DNA of 64,000 nt, from positions 212,660,001-212,724,000 of the forward strand of contig JBITNC010000001.1 in the NCBI GenBank assembly GCA_050084985.1, read 5' to 3'. The stretch comes from Nageia nagi (Eukaryota; Pinophyta). Shown here one piece after another: positions 44,556 to 57,480 of the stretch. Numbering within the stretch: position 1 is the first letter of the stretch; each line of letters begins with the position of its first letter. Both the position numbers and the translations under genes were made by a program. The notes beneath the pieces were generated by a model. That model had not been told where the DNA came from and made no database searches. It saw only the letters and a list, made by a program, of their open reading frames with translations.

Positions 44556-46619
44556 CTAGGCATATAGTATTCTGGTACTATACTGCGGCATGGGGTCCTT
44601 ATATATCCCCAACTTTTCATTATCTATGTGTACTAGAGCCTTTTTCTTTTCTTTTGGTTGGTTGAATGAGATAGCCTTCTTGTCTACTAAATCCTGAATA
44701 ATATATCTAAATTTCTTACATTCATATGTTTTGTGGCCATGACCCCTGTGATATTTGCAAAATCCTCTTGTAATCCTTGTGTTTCTTTGATTTACCGATG
44801 GTAACTGAATCAAACCTCTTTGCACCAATGATTGTAACAACTCATCATGATCTTCAGTAACCTTAGTATATGCTCTAGAGGTCTTTTGTTTGGTGGGTCC
44901 TCACAACTCTTTAGTTGTTGTAACTGTAGCTATCACTTTGGCTGGTATTGGTTTTTCATCTTTCTTATGCCCCCATAAACCAATTTTCATCAAATGTCTC
45001 TCTTTTCAGATCATGGATAGGATCATTTCTGTAAGGGGTTGTTCTAGGTAATTGAAAAATTCAAGCATCACCTCATCCCTTAGTGACTTTATCAACATCT
45101 GCTTCAACTCTTTTTCACTTAAATCTATGTATGTTGCCACTTTCTTCCAAGCTACTACAAACTCTTCAAATGATTGATTCTTCCCTTGTCTCATTCTAGC
45201 CAAATCCATGATGGTAGGTTTTTTCTTTATGCTATGCTGATATCGATCTAAGAATTTCTATTTTAACTATCCATAGCTGGTGATACTTTGGTCCTTTAGG
45301 TCATAAAACCATTCTGAGGCTTCTTCCCCTAGACTGAGCTGAAATAACCTAGCTAACATATCCTCATCATGAAGGTGACTACAAGCTACCTCCTCAAAAA
45401 TCATGATGTGCATCCTTGGATCACTTATACCATCGTATTTGCTGAATTCGATATCTTCCCCTTCCCATGCTCTTCTTCTTATTCTTATGCAAAGAGGATG
45501 ATTTTTTGCTAGATATTTATTTGCTTTTTCATCATGTAATAATGTTAACTTTTTGAGCTGCTTGGCCATTTCTTGAAGTTGTGCCATTCTTTATTCTACT
45601 ATCTCTTTTTGCCTTTGTTTTTCTGTGTCACCCTAATCTAACTTCTCTTCTGGGGTTTTACACCCTTCTATCTCTTCTTCTTTCTCATGATCTGATGTTC
45701 CTGGGGTGAATCTTAAATTTTGTTCCCTCCATTCCTGTACTAGCTACATTTCTAATTCTCTTATGATGATCTCTTTTATGCATGATTGCAATTTCTAATA
45801 AGATCCTATGCTGATAACCCTTCTTACTTCTACTTCTTTAATCTCTTTCTCTTGATCGGACCAATAGGGGTAAGCATCAACCAATCTCTATGCTATAGAG
45901 TCCATTTCAAGCTCTGTCTCTAACTCATCATCTGACTCTTCATCAAAATGTACCACTTCCTCTTCATCTGAGTATTCATTATTCATTTCTTCCTGCATTA
46001 TTGCTTCATGATTTCTAACACATTCAACAAGGGTTAGAGATGACATATATTCGCACATATTTGTTTTAATATCCCTAGGAGTAGAAGTTTGTTGGTTAAA
46101 GCATGGCACATAAAATTTTTCATGATCTTCTATAATAGTCATAGTTGGTTTGATAAAAGATGCTCTAATGATCAATGTAAAATTGTTTGTAGTTTTGAAT
46201 TTTCATAAATAGTGAAAAGAATATGTTGTACTAGTGTCTATGGCAAATTTGTAGAACATCCCAAAATCCTTCATAAACTGTTGCACTAACCTAAGTTTTT
46301 ATTCAGTAAGGTTCCAGCTATTGAATCTATTAGGTTAGTATAGGGTTATTGACAAATCCTTTTCAAACATTTGGCTGATATTTTCTAGGGTTTCACCATT
46401 GGAACTATCATTATCTTCAGAATCACCATGATAGGATTCCTCATCCGGAAGTTTATCCTTAATAATCCAAGGAGCACTTTCCTTATTTAGTCTAGCACTT
46501 TTCCTAGTTGGCTCTGTTTCTTTCCATGTTTTTCTTTTTCTCTTAGGTGATGATTGAACTAATGAAGAATAATCTAAAAATACATCTATATCTTTGTTCA
46601 TTTTCAAATTAGCAAGCAT
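44556..46619 (-). pseudogene. gag of element B, broken
   Basis: Minus-strand fragments from right to left: an N-terminal leader (46335-46619) with a basic PKRKRKTWKETEPTRKSARL stretch and an acidic tail; a second acidic part (45888-46175, EEEVVHFDEESDDELETELE); the gag core (45267-45587) with EFSKYDGISDPRMHI, ARLFQLSLGEEASEWFYDL; MDLARMRQGKNQSFEEFVVA (45150-45209); and a zinc knuckle, CKYHRGHGHKTYEC (44700-44770). Frames are interrupted by several stops. The leader and the knuckle differ from those of element A. No pol follows. Confidence 0.85.
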
Positions 46620-46620
46620 G

Positions 46621-46639
46621 TTTCACATTGGGTTCACCA
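46621..46639 (-). other. Primer-binding site of element B
   Basis: In element orientation TGGTGAACCCAATGTGAAA, the element A site with GACG changed to AATG. Confidence 0.8.
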
Positions 46640-46641
46640 AA

Positions 46642-47494
46642 TGTTTACAAATAAAATTGAGCATGCAAATAAACAAATAGGCAAATATCTACAAACTCAA
46701 TATTATCTGTAATTGAGCTATGGATAGCAATTTATTCTAAATAGCAATAAACAAAATAACCAACTTAGAAATGTAATGTACCAACCAAGACTATAATTTG
46801 TGTACTTACCTCATGGAATGTACCTGACAATGAAAGATGAATATGTTGGCGATGCACTGATGATGAGGTGCCCTTCCAAAACCATAGTGACCTGAGAAGA
46901 TGCAATAATAGGACCGTAGGTGGTCTATTTTAGTGATATAGGAGTGCCGATGGTGTTCTTTGGTTCATAAAGGAACATCAATAGCCTTCATTTGATGATT
47001 CTTGACCTCTCGATCAAGTCAAGAACTTCAATACGGATGTCTCAGATAGTAGTGCGATATAAGAATAGATCATGAATGTTAGGATAGCTCACAAAAGGAA
47101 GCACACAAACCATAGCCTTGTAGGTGGTACCAAGAGATACCTTAAGGGGTTGCCACTTACAAGACCATACGCGAGATCATGTGTATCCTTGTTGTGTGGA
47201 CTTACTATTAGATCCCTTATTTATATAGATAATAGATAATACAACCCATGGGTCGGCATGCATCTACATAAATAAGGCTAATTCACAATATTCAAGATAA
47301 ACACACCAATAAACAAGATAATTCATGCAATATTCAAGATAATCCATGTAATATTCAAGATGATCATTATAAAATTCATATTCAAGACAAACATTGATAT
47401 TATCACTTTAATACATTCAAGACATATATTTAGGCCAAGCATATTTCATTAATTTATTGATTTAAAAACATAAATTCATTTTTATGTGTTAACA
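46642..47494 (-). repeat. 5' LTR of element B
   Basis: 853 bp, paired with 41035-41889. A TATA-like TATATAAATA lies on the minus strand near 47217-47228, and a splice-donor-like TGAGGTAAGTA near 46808. Followed by ATGGC. Confidence 0.95.
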
Positions 47495-47499
47495 ATGGC

Positions 47500-48337
47500 A
47501 CATATTATAAATACTCTAATATTTATTTAAAAATACCATTATTTCACAAATATGCATTGAAATGAAAATGTAGAACAAAGTTGTAAAAAATATGATTGAT
47601 AAATTTTATAAAATTCATGCTATCAATGGCATAAGTTTGCTTTGAAAATTAATGAAATCAAGCAATTCAATGTGAGTAAACATGCAATGTTGATATATAA
47701 GGCCAATAAATATTTGAATATTTGGTATTTTTATAAGAATCAAAAAATATTATTGAATGTTATGCTAACAAATATTTTCAAGGATATGGTAACTTTATGA
47801 GCAAGATCTTTTATTAATTACAAGTTATTCTAGGCTTAAGTCATTAAAAGGTTCTCATCAGCTTAATAATCATGGTTATTTCAATCTTGGAGTATCAAAA
47901 GGATCTCATCAGCTTGATCTTCATAGATAATGAGTTACAATTATAATAGTCTATATGTTATGGTTAAATAGAACTATAAGTTACATCATCCATAGTGACA
48001 CAATGGATATCATATTTATTTCATCTTTAATATTTTAATTAATTATTATTTAATTGGATGTGATCTATATGGGTATTATGTTAGTTTATTCTTAAAAAGG
48101 TATTTTTCAAGAGAGTACAATTTGCAAAGAGTTGTTTTCCTCATAGAGGGACTTTGATTTTTGGCTTGATTCCTTGAAGATACATGAACAAGGAGAAATG
48201 CAAAACCAAAAGGGGGATAATAATATATCATACTCAACATATCAATCAAAAAAGGGAAGTTCACTTTATTATTAAAAATTTTCTTATCTTCTATAGATTT
48301 CTTTAAATTATGCAATTTTAATACTTTTCATTTCATA
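47500..48337. other. 3' interior of element C
   Basis: AT-rich sequence between element B and the polypurine tract of C. I see no gene. The 79-codon minus-strand frame at 48076-48315 has no known motif. Confidence 0.5.
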
Positions 48338-48354
48338 TCGAAAGAGGGGCAAAA
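48338..48354 (+). other. Polypurine tract of element C
   Basis: TCGAAAGAGGGGCAAAA directly before the right LTR fixes the plus-strand orientation of C. Confidence 0.75.
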
Positions 48355-49123
48355 TTAAGATGCTTAAAAATGATTTATTATTTATTTAATAAATCATATT
48401 TAGAATTCTCAAATGACTTAATGCAATATTACATATGTTAAGATAAAATTGATATCATAATGCAATTCCATGTGTTATATTAAATGTTATATCATATATC
48501 ATGGTTTTATTTTAAAGTATATTGAATATAATAAAGTTTATATTATTGCTAGAGGTCAGCTTTCACACTTTTTTATGTCCTTGTAGGCTATATATATGAG
48601 TGGAATAGGTTGACCTTCATAGATTAGAACTCTTTGATATGATAAGATCTTTAATAGGTGGTTGTATTTTGCTATCTTCATCAATAAATGGTGTCTCTTA
48701 ACACCACCTATTATGAGAAATTATTATACTTTGATCTCTAAAACTTTGTATCTTCTGCATATTGTATAATCTGCTATATCCCATGTAGTTAACAATGTGC
48801 TTCTCTTAGGTCATAAGTGATGTGCTTCTCTTAGACCATCAATGGCATATATATTCTAGATTGAGGGTTTTAAATTTCAATGGAAAAGGCTATTGATTTG
48901 TATATGCAAAGATCCATCATGAGCTTATCTCCAATCTGATCTTAATCATCTTAATATTTATTACTATTTTCTTTCAAGGATTGTACATATACTTCATATT
49001 ATATGCATGCTTTTCATGTATATTTATTATATCTAATATAATGTACATTATATATTTTTTCTTATATTGTAAATCAATTTATTTATTATGTATATTTATA
49101 TTTTACACAATTTAGAGTCTATA
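48355..49123 (+). repeat. 3' LTR of element C
   Basis: 769 bp, aligning with 22713-23479 end to end. The tips have decayed (TTAAGATG for TGTAAATG, TCTATA for TCTACA). Followed by GTAAT, the target duplication. Confidence 0.9.
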
Positions 49124-50390
49124 GTAATATCTCCTTTCTTTGGAATGGAGACCAACTTAGTTGTATTCTCTTCTTTAGGAATGAACCTTGATCTCCAAAT
49201 GAGATTGAAGAACCTTAAAATTCCTTTAGCCATTGGAATTACCCCTAGCTTTCTTGACCTTCTTTCACTACCACATTGCTTTTGACCCATACAAAGAAGA
49301 GCCTTAAACCACTCAAGTGATAGGATATCATAGATGTATACCTTATAGTTCTCTAAGAGCTTCATAACTTGCTTAACTTCTCATCACTTAATAGGCTCTG
49401 GGAACTCACATAAAGGAATAAATCTCCAAAAAAATTATTTCCTCAACATTACTAGAGGATCATCCAAAGTTTGGTGTAATCAGCATACCATCTCTCTAAG
49501 ACCTCATTGGAGTTGTCATGAGAACTCCATCCTTATTCTTCATAGGCTAGGTTGAATACTAGTTATTTTTTCCCATGCTAAAAAGGTCCTTCAACCATTT
49601 TCAAAACTCATGAGCCCTATTAGCCACCAAAAGCTCCTTCCCCTTCTCAAGACTATGTTGAAAGGAAGCCTACTCTACATGGGTACTCTCCTTCATCTCA
49701 CTAGAAATCCTACACCACTTAACATCTATAGTAGTATGCTCCTCAAAAACTTGTTCATCTTTTAAAAGCCTATTATAGCAAACCCTACACTAGCCAATCA
49801 ACCTCTTAATCTTCCTACTATACCTAACTCTGCCTCTATGATGCCTTATACCTCCCTCCTTTTTAAGAGACAACTAAACTATAATATACTCCAAAACTAT
49901 ATAAAAATTCTTGATGTAGTCCCCCACTAAGGTGAGGACATATCCATATCCTCATCCAATTGTAGGGCTTCCTAATAGTTGGATAACTTGATTTACTCCC
50001 TAGACTTCTTAATCAAACTCCTACAGCAACTGGACTATTGACACTAGTTTTTTCCCACTACCCCCCAACTCGAGGGCCTTGAAATTAGTATGTAGTATCC
50101 AGTGGTTAGAGCCATTGATCCTTCAAATCCTACCTATTATTTAGAGTATTTATTCTTATTGGTTCACAAGGATGTGATCCACAATATTGGTTCCCTTACC
50201 TAGGCATAAGATGAAATTTCAACTATCTCCTGCCATTGGGAGCACAAATAGCTTTAGTTTCATGGCCCACTTAATTATTCTAGCCAAAGGGGTATTCCAA
50301 TCCCCCATGACTAGGAGGGGGCCTCCTTATTTCTCTTTATAAGGTTGAGGATTGATTCTTTAATACTTTTGAAGATAGCTACCCTGATAA
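49124..50390 (-). pseudogene. 5' part of a LINE (endonuclease and reverse transcriptase start)
   Basis: The minus strand, read from right to left, has an endonuclease block LLVMGDWNTPLARIIKWAMK (GDWN at 50294-50305), a long decayed middle, then an open stretch 49096-49365 with LRFFNLIWRSRFIPKEENTT + KLVSIPKKGDIT, the block just before the first reverse-transcriptase motif in L1-like LINEs. It breaks off at element C and continues at 22707 with RGISLINVFLKIL. LINE ORF2 nicks DNA and copies its RNA at the nick. The right end merges into the satellite array. Dead copy. Confidence 0.82.
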
Positions 50391-53300
50391 GAATGGGTAG
50401 GAAGGTGTGGGATCAAGGGGAGTGCAAGATGGAGTAGGGGTCATGTGGTATATTATCAATATCATGCATGTTTCTAAACTATCACTACATTGGAAATCTA
50501 TAGTCCTATCTGAAGACTCACATAACAACATGAACATTGTAAAACTATAGTACATTACTAGTAGATCCTAGATCATGATACATGATGTAGCATGGTCTCT
50601 AACACACTTCCCATAATTATGCATGGGAAGGACTTATAGGAGATATTCTACATGAAGTCATCATGTGGTATATAATAAATATCATGCATGTTTCTAAACT
50701 ATCACTACATTGCAAATCCATAGTCCTCTCTTAAGACTCACATAACAACATGAACATTGTAAAACTATAGTATATGACTAGTAGATCCTAGATCATGATA
50801 CATGATGTAGCATGGTTTCTAACACACTTCCCATAATTATGCATGGGAAAGACTTATAGGAGATATTATACATGAAGTCATAGTGTTGGACATACTTCAT
50901 GTCTTAGATAAACTATAGAACAACTGAGTCCAAGAACATGGGATAGATCATCATGATGAAGAGAGCATAGATGGGCAAGGGATAAAGGTGAGTGCAATAT
51001 GAAGAAGGGGTCATGCAGTCTATAATGGGCATCTAGCATATTTCTAAACCATTGCTACATTAGGCATCCATAATCCTCTCCATAAACTCATACAACAACA
51101 TGAACATCAAGTAACCATGGTACATTGTTGGTAGACCCTAGATAATGATACACCATGTGGTAGGATTTTTCCATACACTTTTCACCACCATGCATTAAAA
51201 GGACTTATAGGAGATATTTTGCATGTAACCATAGCATTGGACATACTTCATAAATTAACTAAATCATAGAGGTAATCAAGATAATGGATATGGGATGTAG
51301 TAGCATGATATATAGAGGGTGAATAAGAAAGGCATCAATATGAGTGTAAGATGAAGGAGTTATATGATCTACAATCATCATCAAGCATGTTTTACAACCA
51401 CTACTACCTTGGGAATCCACAATCCTCTCTATGGATTTACATAGCAACATTAACATCAAGATACCATGATACATTACTAATAGATCTTAGATCATGATAC
51501 ACCATGTAACAAGGTTTCTCCACACACTTTTCACCATTGCACATTGGAAGGATTTACAAGATATGTTCTACATGTAGCCATATCATTAGACATACTTCAT
51601 GCCTTAATCAAACCATAAAGAAATTAGCGAAAGAGTTGTGGGATAGATTGATGTGATGGAAAGAGGGAAAGTGAGGAAGGAGTCAAGGTGAGTTCAATAT
51701 GGAGAATGGGTCATGCATTCTATGATCAACATCGAGTTTGTTTTCAAACCACCACTACATTGGGAATCCACAATCCTCTCCATAGACTTGCATAGCAATA
51801 TGAATATTGGGAAACCATGGTACATAGCTAGTAGACCCAAGATCATGATATACTATGTGATAGGTTTCTCCATAGACATATGGGAAGGAATTATAGGAGA
51901 CATTCTACATGTAGCTATAGTATTGGACATACTTCATGCCTTATTTGAATAGTGGAGGAAACTAGGATAAGGGACAAATATGCAATATGTTGCAACAATT
52001 ATGGAGGGAGGAGTGAGGGACCAAGGGAAGGGGTAGGTTGGCTCTATAGAAAGTCAGCCTAGTTGATGGGGTAGACTCAAGAAACTAACTATCTTGAGAC
52101 AAGATGAGTTGCATTGCATAAACCCAAGAGAGGAATAGTCATTAATCATCCTCACCATTATAGTTTTAGCTTAAAATACCTATCTACAATTGGATAAGGG
52201 ACCAATTAATAGGGGGAGGAACATGGGATAGATCAACATGATGGAGAGAGAGGATGGGTGGGAAAGGGATCAAGGGAAGTGCAAGATGGACCAGGGGCCA
52301 TGTGGTATACAATAGGCATCAACCATGTATCTAAATTGATATGTTGACTTCTATAGGAACATGAACATTGGGAAATCATGGTATGTTGATGCTATACACC
52401 ATGTATGAGGGTTTCTCCACACACTTCCCACCACTATGCATGGGAAGGTCTTATAGGAGATGTTTTGCATGTACTTGTAACATTGGATGTACTTCATGCC
52501 TTAGCCACACCATAGAGGTAACTAAGGCAAGGTATATATGATGGATAGGTGTGTTAGAGAGAGCATGAATGGGTAAGGGATCAAGGGCAATGCAATATAG
52601 AGAAGGGGAAATGTAGTCTACTATCAAAATTATGCATGTTTTCAAACCATCATTACATTAAGCATCCATAGTCCTCTTCATGGACTCGTATAGTAATATG
52701 AATATTGAGAAATTGTTGTACATTTCTAGTAGACCTTAGAACATGATACACTATATATTAAGGCTTCTCCACACACTTCCCACCACCACACATGGTAAGG
52801 AATTACAGGAGATACTCTACATGTAGCTATAGAATTATACATACTTCATGTCTTAGTTGAATTGTAAAGAAATCAAGGGAAGGGATATGGGACTTACTAA
52901 CATGATGAGAGAGGATGAGCAAGAAAGGCATTAAAGAGAGTGTAATATGGAGAAGGGGCTATGTAATCTATGATCAACATTGAGTATGTTCTTGAACCTC
53001 CACTACATTAGGCATCCAAAATCCCCTCCATAGACTTGCATAGCAACATGAACATCAAGTAACTATAGTTCATTATTGGTAGACCCTATATCATGATATA
53101 CCATGGTGGTTTCTCCACACACTTCCTACCACCATGCATGGGAAGGACTTATAGGATATGGTTTGCATGTAGTCATAGCATTGGGCATACTTCATATCTT
53201 ATCCAAACCATATAGAAACCAAGGGAAGAGATGTGGTATAGATCGACATGATAGACATAGGGTGAGTAGGAAAGGAATCAAGGGGGGTGCAAGATGGAGA

Positions 53301-54650
53301 AGAGGATATATGATCTATAATCAACATCAAGCATGTTTCCAAACTATTGCTATATAGGGCATCCATAGTCCTCTCTACAAACTTGCATAGTAACATGAAC
53401 ATTGCACAACTATGGTACATTATTAATAGATCCTAAATCATTATGAAAAATATGGAGGAGAGGGCAAGATGGATAAGGGGCTATGTAATCTATGATCAAC
53501 ATTGAGTATGCTCTTGAACCTCCACTACATCAAGCATCCAAAGTCCCCTCCATAGACTTGCATAGCAACATGAACATCAGGTAACTATAGTTCATTATTA
53601 GTAGACCCTATATCATGATATACCATGTGGTAGGGTTTTTCCATAAACTTCCCACCACCATATGCATGGGAAGGACTTACAAGAGATGATCTGCATGTAG
53701 TTGTATCATTGGATGTATTTTATGCCTTAACCAAACTATATAGGTAATCTATGTAAGGGATGTGAGATGAATTGGCATGACAAAGAGAATGCAGATGGGA
53801 AATGGATCAAGAGGAGTACAATATAGAGAGGGGGTCATGTAGTCTACTATTGACATGAGCATGTTTTTAAATTGTCATTACATTGGGCATCCAAAGTCCT
53901 CTCCATGGACTTGTATAGAAACATAAATATTGGGAAACTAAGATATATTATTGGTAGATCCTAAGTAATGATACATCGTGTACTAGGGTTTCTTCACATA
54001 CTTCCCACCACTATGCATGGGAAGGACTTACAAGTGATATTTTGAATATATCCATAGAATTGGATGTACTTTACACCTTAGCTGAACTTAGAGGCATCTA
54101 AGACAAGGGACATGGGATGGACTACTGAGATGGAGAGAGCAAGGATAGGTAAGAGATCAAGGGAAGTGCAAGAGGGAGTAAGGGATGTGCAATCTATGAT
54201 CAACATCAAGCATGTTTCTAAAGTGCCTCTCTAATTGGCATATAAATTCCTCTCCATGGACTTGTATAGCAACATAAATTATGGCTAACTATGGTACATT
54301 CTTGGTAGACCCTAGATCATGATACACCATGTAGTAGGGTTTCTCCATACTCCAACCATCATACATGGTAAGGTCTTACAAGACACATTCTACATGTATC
54401 TATAGCATTATATGTACTTCATACCTTAGATGAACCATAGAGCAATCGAGGTAAGAGATGTGGAATAGACTGACATGATGGAAAGAGGGTGAGCAAGAAA
54501 GGCATCAAGGAGAGTGCAAGATAAAGAGGGGGTTATGCAATATATAATCAACATTGAGCATATTTTTAAGCCACTACTACATTTAACATCCATAATCCTC
54601 TATATGTACTTGCATAGCAACATGAATGTTAGGAAACCACGATATCCTAG
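50390..54650. repeat. Satellite-like tandem array, period about 350 bp
   Basis: Eleven to twelve diverged units. The CATGATGGAGAGAG-type landmark occurs at about 50953, 51304, 51652, 52239, 52551, 52900, 53248, 53775, 54128 and 54475, spaced mostly 347-353 bp, with shortened units near 52000, 52400 and 53445. Each unit also has AACATGAACAT, TAGTAGACCCTAGATCATGA, CATGCATGGGAAGGACTTAT and ACATACTTCATGCCTTA. Open frames within it are chance. No gene is present. Confidence 0.93.
50441..50880. repeat. 220-bp tandem duplication inside the satellite array
   Basis: 50441-50660 and 50661-50880 are almost identical, both starting TCATGTGGTATAT and containing CCCATAATTATGCATGGGAA. They are much more alike than other units, so this is a recent local duplication. 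Confidence 0.9.
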
Positions 54651-56430
54651 ATTAGGAGTTTAGGTTGGAAAAATAGATATTTTATTATTTAAGCATAAAT
54701 GTTGAAATATCCAACCTCTTATTTCACATTGATCTAAGCTGTATATATATCTTCAAATTTGAAAATATCTACCAACAATAATATGAATGTAAAGAGAATC
54801 TATAAACTACAACATGTATGCAACTAATTATAATTTAACAAAATTATGAAATCTATAACATATCTAAGCTATACTTTGAACTACATAGCTATAACTTATT
54901 GAATTTATGATAAATGAAAACTATATCTTATATTCAGCATTCAAATGTAGCTAAAAATCTTATTTTTATTAGATTAGAATAGTGCTATAAGTTTTACTTA
55001 AAATCATTTACAATGTTTATACAATCTTACTAGACTTGGGTAGCATAACAAAGATTGCTAATAATCTTTACCAATAGAATATAGTTGTTGACTCTAATGG
55101 ATGTTGGAAAAAAAGGTTGAGCTCCAAAAAAATGAGTCATGGTTGATTTTACCAAATTTTGGAAGAGTAGGAAGTGTATTGATTGATTAGATCACTTCCT
55201 TGCCATCACTTGGGTAACATTCTAACCGAATTCTAGAAGAACATATGAAAGGTGAATATTGTTGAGTTTCAAGAATGTTGTAAAATAATTCCATTCAATT
55301 TTGGAAATGTTCTACTTTGAATTTTTTTGCACTCTAGGAAAATAAATTGGATAAGAATACTATTTGGGTCTAAGAAAGTGATTTAACCATGCAATACCAT
55401 TGATCTCTAGAAAAGTTCTCTTTTACTAAACTTCTACTATTTTAGATGCCACTGAAATACTTCAAATATGTCAAAACTTAGGTATTTATAGAAATAACTT
55501 CCCTAATTAACCTAAGTTGCAATTTTTATAATGAGTTACAATTGTAATAGGTCCACTACAATATGAGCATTGGATGGTTTTTCTTTCTTGGAGAATAGGA
55601 TACTCTTGCATCTTTTTGCAAGAGGAACAAGTAGCCCTAAAGGTGGGTGTAACATTATTTTTCCAATCAAAGTGAAGGTGTTGGAATGACTAGTGGATAT
55701 TATATTTGAGGATGCATATGTAACTTTTGTTGTGATAGTAGTAGGGATTCCCTCATCCTTCTCATTTAATGAATTTCCATTTTAATTTAAGTATTGATCT
55801 TTGTAAAATTATTAACAAACCTATAACTCCCTTCTATGTCTTCTAACATCAATCTCAGCTCAAAACTACAATACAAGGAAAAACTTATGCTTATATTATA
55901 TGACTTAAATAATATTTATATATAACTACAAGTTATCTCATCCACATTTGCATATAATATGTCTAAATATTAAATAATGAAATACTATGCATGTACTTCA
56001 ATAATTATGAAAAGCATTTGAATTATCCTCTCATAGGTATAGAAAGCTTTCAAACAAAATTATGGATTTGAAGAAATAATTACAAGCATGCCCAATAAAT
56101 CATAAAAACCCAATTACATTTTTCCTATTTAAACTATTTTCCATAAATTATAAATTAAAATCTTTAAATTTTTAATAAACTTTGAATGTTTAACAAGCCA
56201 TTAAAAATATTCTTGAGCCTTTGTATTTTTTGATAACAAATAAGTTAGAGATTTTTCTAGTTCTAATTTTATTTTGAAAAATCTAATAATTTATATTCAT
56301 AGTTTAGAATCTTTTAATTTAGGAACTTGTAATTTTTTTCTTTGATACTATTGGTGTCCTAATATCTTATTTTATTTAAATTGTAAAATAGATTAGTGAT
56401 TTGGCTTATATCATTATGTCAAGTTATGGG
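54650..56430. other. AT-rich region with no recognised gene
   Basis: Stops in all frames and no family motif. No repeat of note was seen. Confidence 0.5.
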
Positions 56431-57480
56431 AGGAGTGATGTGTTATTAGATTTAGATGTTCAAATGCCACTACCTTAGCATAAGAGTGTTGTTATAAGTG
56501 ATATATCATTTGATTTAGAAGAGTTTCCTACACCAGTTCCTAGGATACTAAGGAGTGATATGTCATCTAATTTAAAAGAGTTTCCTACATGGATTCCTTA
56601 GAGGCCAAGGAATGATGTGTCATTTGATTCAAATCTAAAGATATTTTATGTAGGTCCCATGAGGAGGATTGATATTTAATTCAATGAGGATGAGGTAAGC
56701 TAAATATTATTACATATGATGTAGAAATATAAGATCATTTAAAATTTCACTTTCATAGTATTATTTGTAATATTTAACTTTATTTTATAACTAATATTGC
56801 AAGAACAAAATGTGTAAAGGATCAATGAGTCATCCTCAATATTAGAAGATGATGATAGCCATGAGATAATTAATTAGGATCAAAATTCTAAATTAATTTT
56901 TGAATTCTTATCTATTGAATTAAATAAAACTGAATTAAATAAAACAAAACTAAATAAAATCAATATGTAGATCCAATAGATGAAGTCAAAATATTATGTA
57001 GTCCCATCAAATGAAGTTGCTTCTTTTTTTATAGCTAATATTGAAAGAATATAATGTGTAAAGGATCAAGGAGTCATCCTCATTATTAGAAGATGATGAT
57101 GGCCATGAGATAATTAATTAGGATCAAAATTCTAAATTGATTTTTTAATTCTTATTTATTGAATTCAATAAAATAAAACTAAATAAAATCAATATGTAGA
57201 TCCAATAGATGAAGTTAAAATATTATGTAGTTCTATCAGTCGAATTTAGAATAATATCTAGAAGAACAAGAATTCAAAAGCAACTTCATCAATTATTACT
57301 GGATGCATATTCTAGTGCACATGAGAAGCCAATTGATCTACTAGAGAAGGATGTTTATTATTTGGATTTGATGTACATGTTATAAAAACTACAACTTAAA
57401 TATCAATATATATATGATCATGGGGTATACGATGTATGACCAGTTGCACTACCTTTTTCAAAGGCTTATGAGATCTTTTC
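56430..57480 (+). pseudogene. Exon-like fragment with phased repeats, unrecognised
   Basis: Plus-strand reading gives a Ser/Asp-rich peptide with a 19-residue repeat: ISFDLEEFPTPVPRILRSDM, then SSNLKEFPTWIP-RPRNDV, SFDSN. It stops at GATGAG/GTAAGC (56690-56700), a good splice donor. After the intron-like stretch the text resumes near 56800, partly duplicated, and ends with RRTRIQKQLHQLLLDAYSSA, HEKPIDLLEKDVYYLDLMYM (57255-57380). Three or four stops break it. I do not recognise the family. It could be a captured host-gene fragment or part of a transposon. Confidence 0.4.
56790..57277 (+). repeat. 244-bp tandem duplication
   Basis: Two copies offset by 244 bp. Both contain TGTGTAAAGGATCAA, GAGTCATCCTCA, AGAAGATGATGAT-GCCATGAG and ATATGTAGATCCAATAGATG. 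The first copy has a few extra bases in the AAATAAAAC part. Confidence 0.9.

Larger units (their letters stand above)
41035..47494 (-). mobile_element. Non-autonomous LTR retrotransposon (element B), same LTR family as A
   Basis: 6460 bp on the minus strand, with LTRs at 41035-41889 (3') and 46642-47494 (5') and an exact ATGGC target duplication (41030-41034 and 47495-47499). LTRs, primer site, polypurine tract and 3' tandem arrays are homologous to element A. The coding part is different: it has a gag with its own long N-terminal leader and no protease, reverse transcriptase or integrase. The two LTRs differ at several dozen positions, so B is clearly older than A. It lies in element C. Confidence 0.95.
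22713..49123 (+). mobile_element. Old LTR retrotransposon (element C), split by nested insertions
   Basis: Two direct LTRs (22713-23479 and 48355-49123) flank 25 kb, most of it later insertions. A primer-binding site follows the left LTR and a polypurine tract precedes the right one, so both belong to one plus-strand element. Removing element F (about 26.2-40.8 kb) and element B (41035-47494) leaves roughly 5.3 kb: LTRs, about 2.7 kb to the left of F, 255 bp between F and B, and 860 bp before the right LTR. No protease, reverse transcriptase or integrase is seen in the remainder, so C was probably non-autonomous. Its flanks are two halves of one LINE. Confidence 0.85.

Noticed and set aside
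51259-53420. Small proteins at 51259, 51713, 52451, 53103 and 53199
   Set aside because: All lie in the satellite array and are not conserved from unit to unit.
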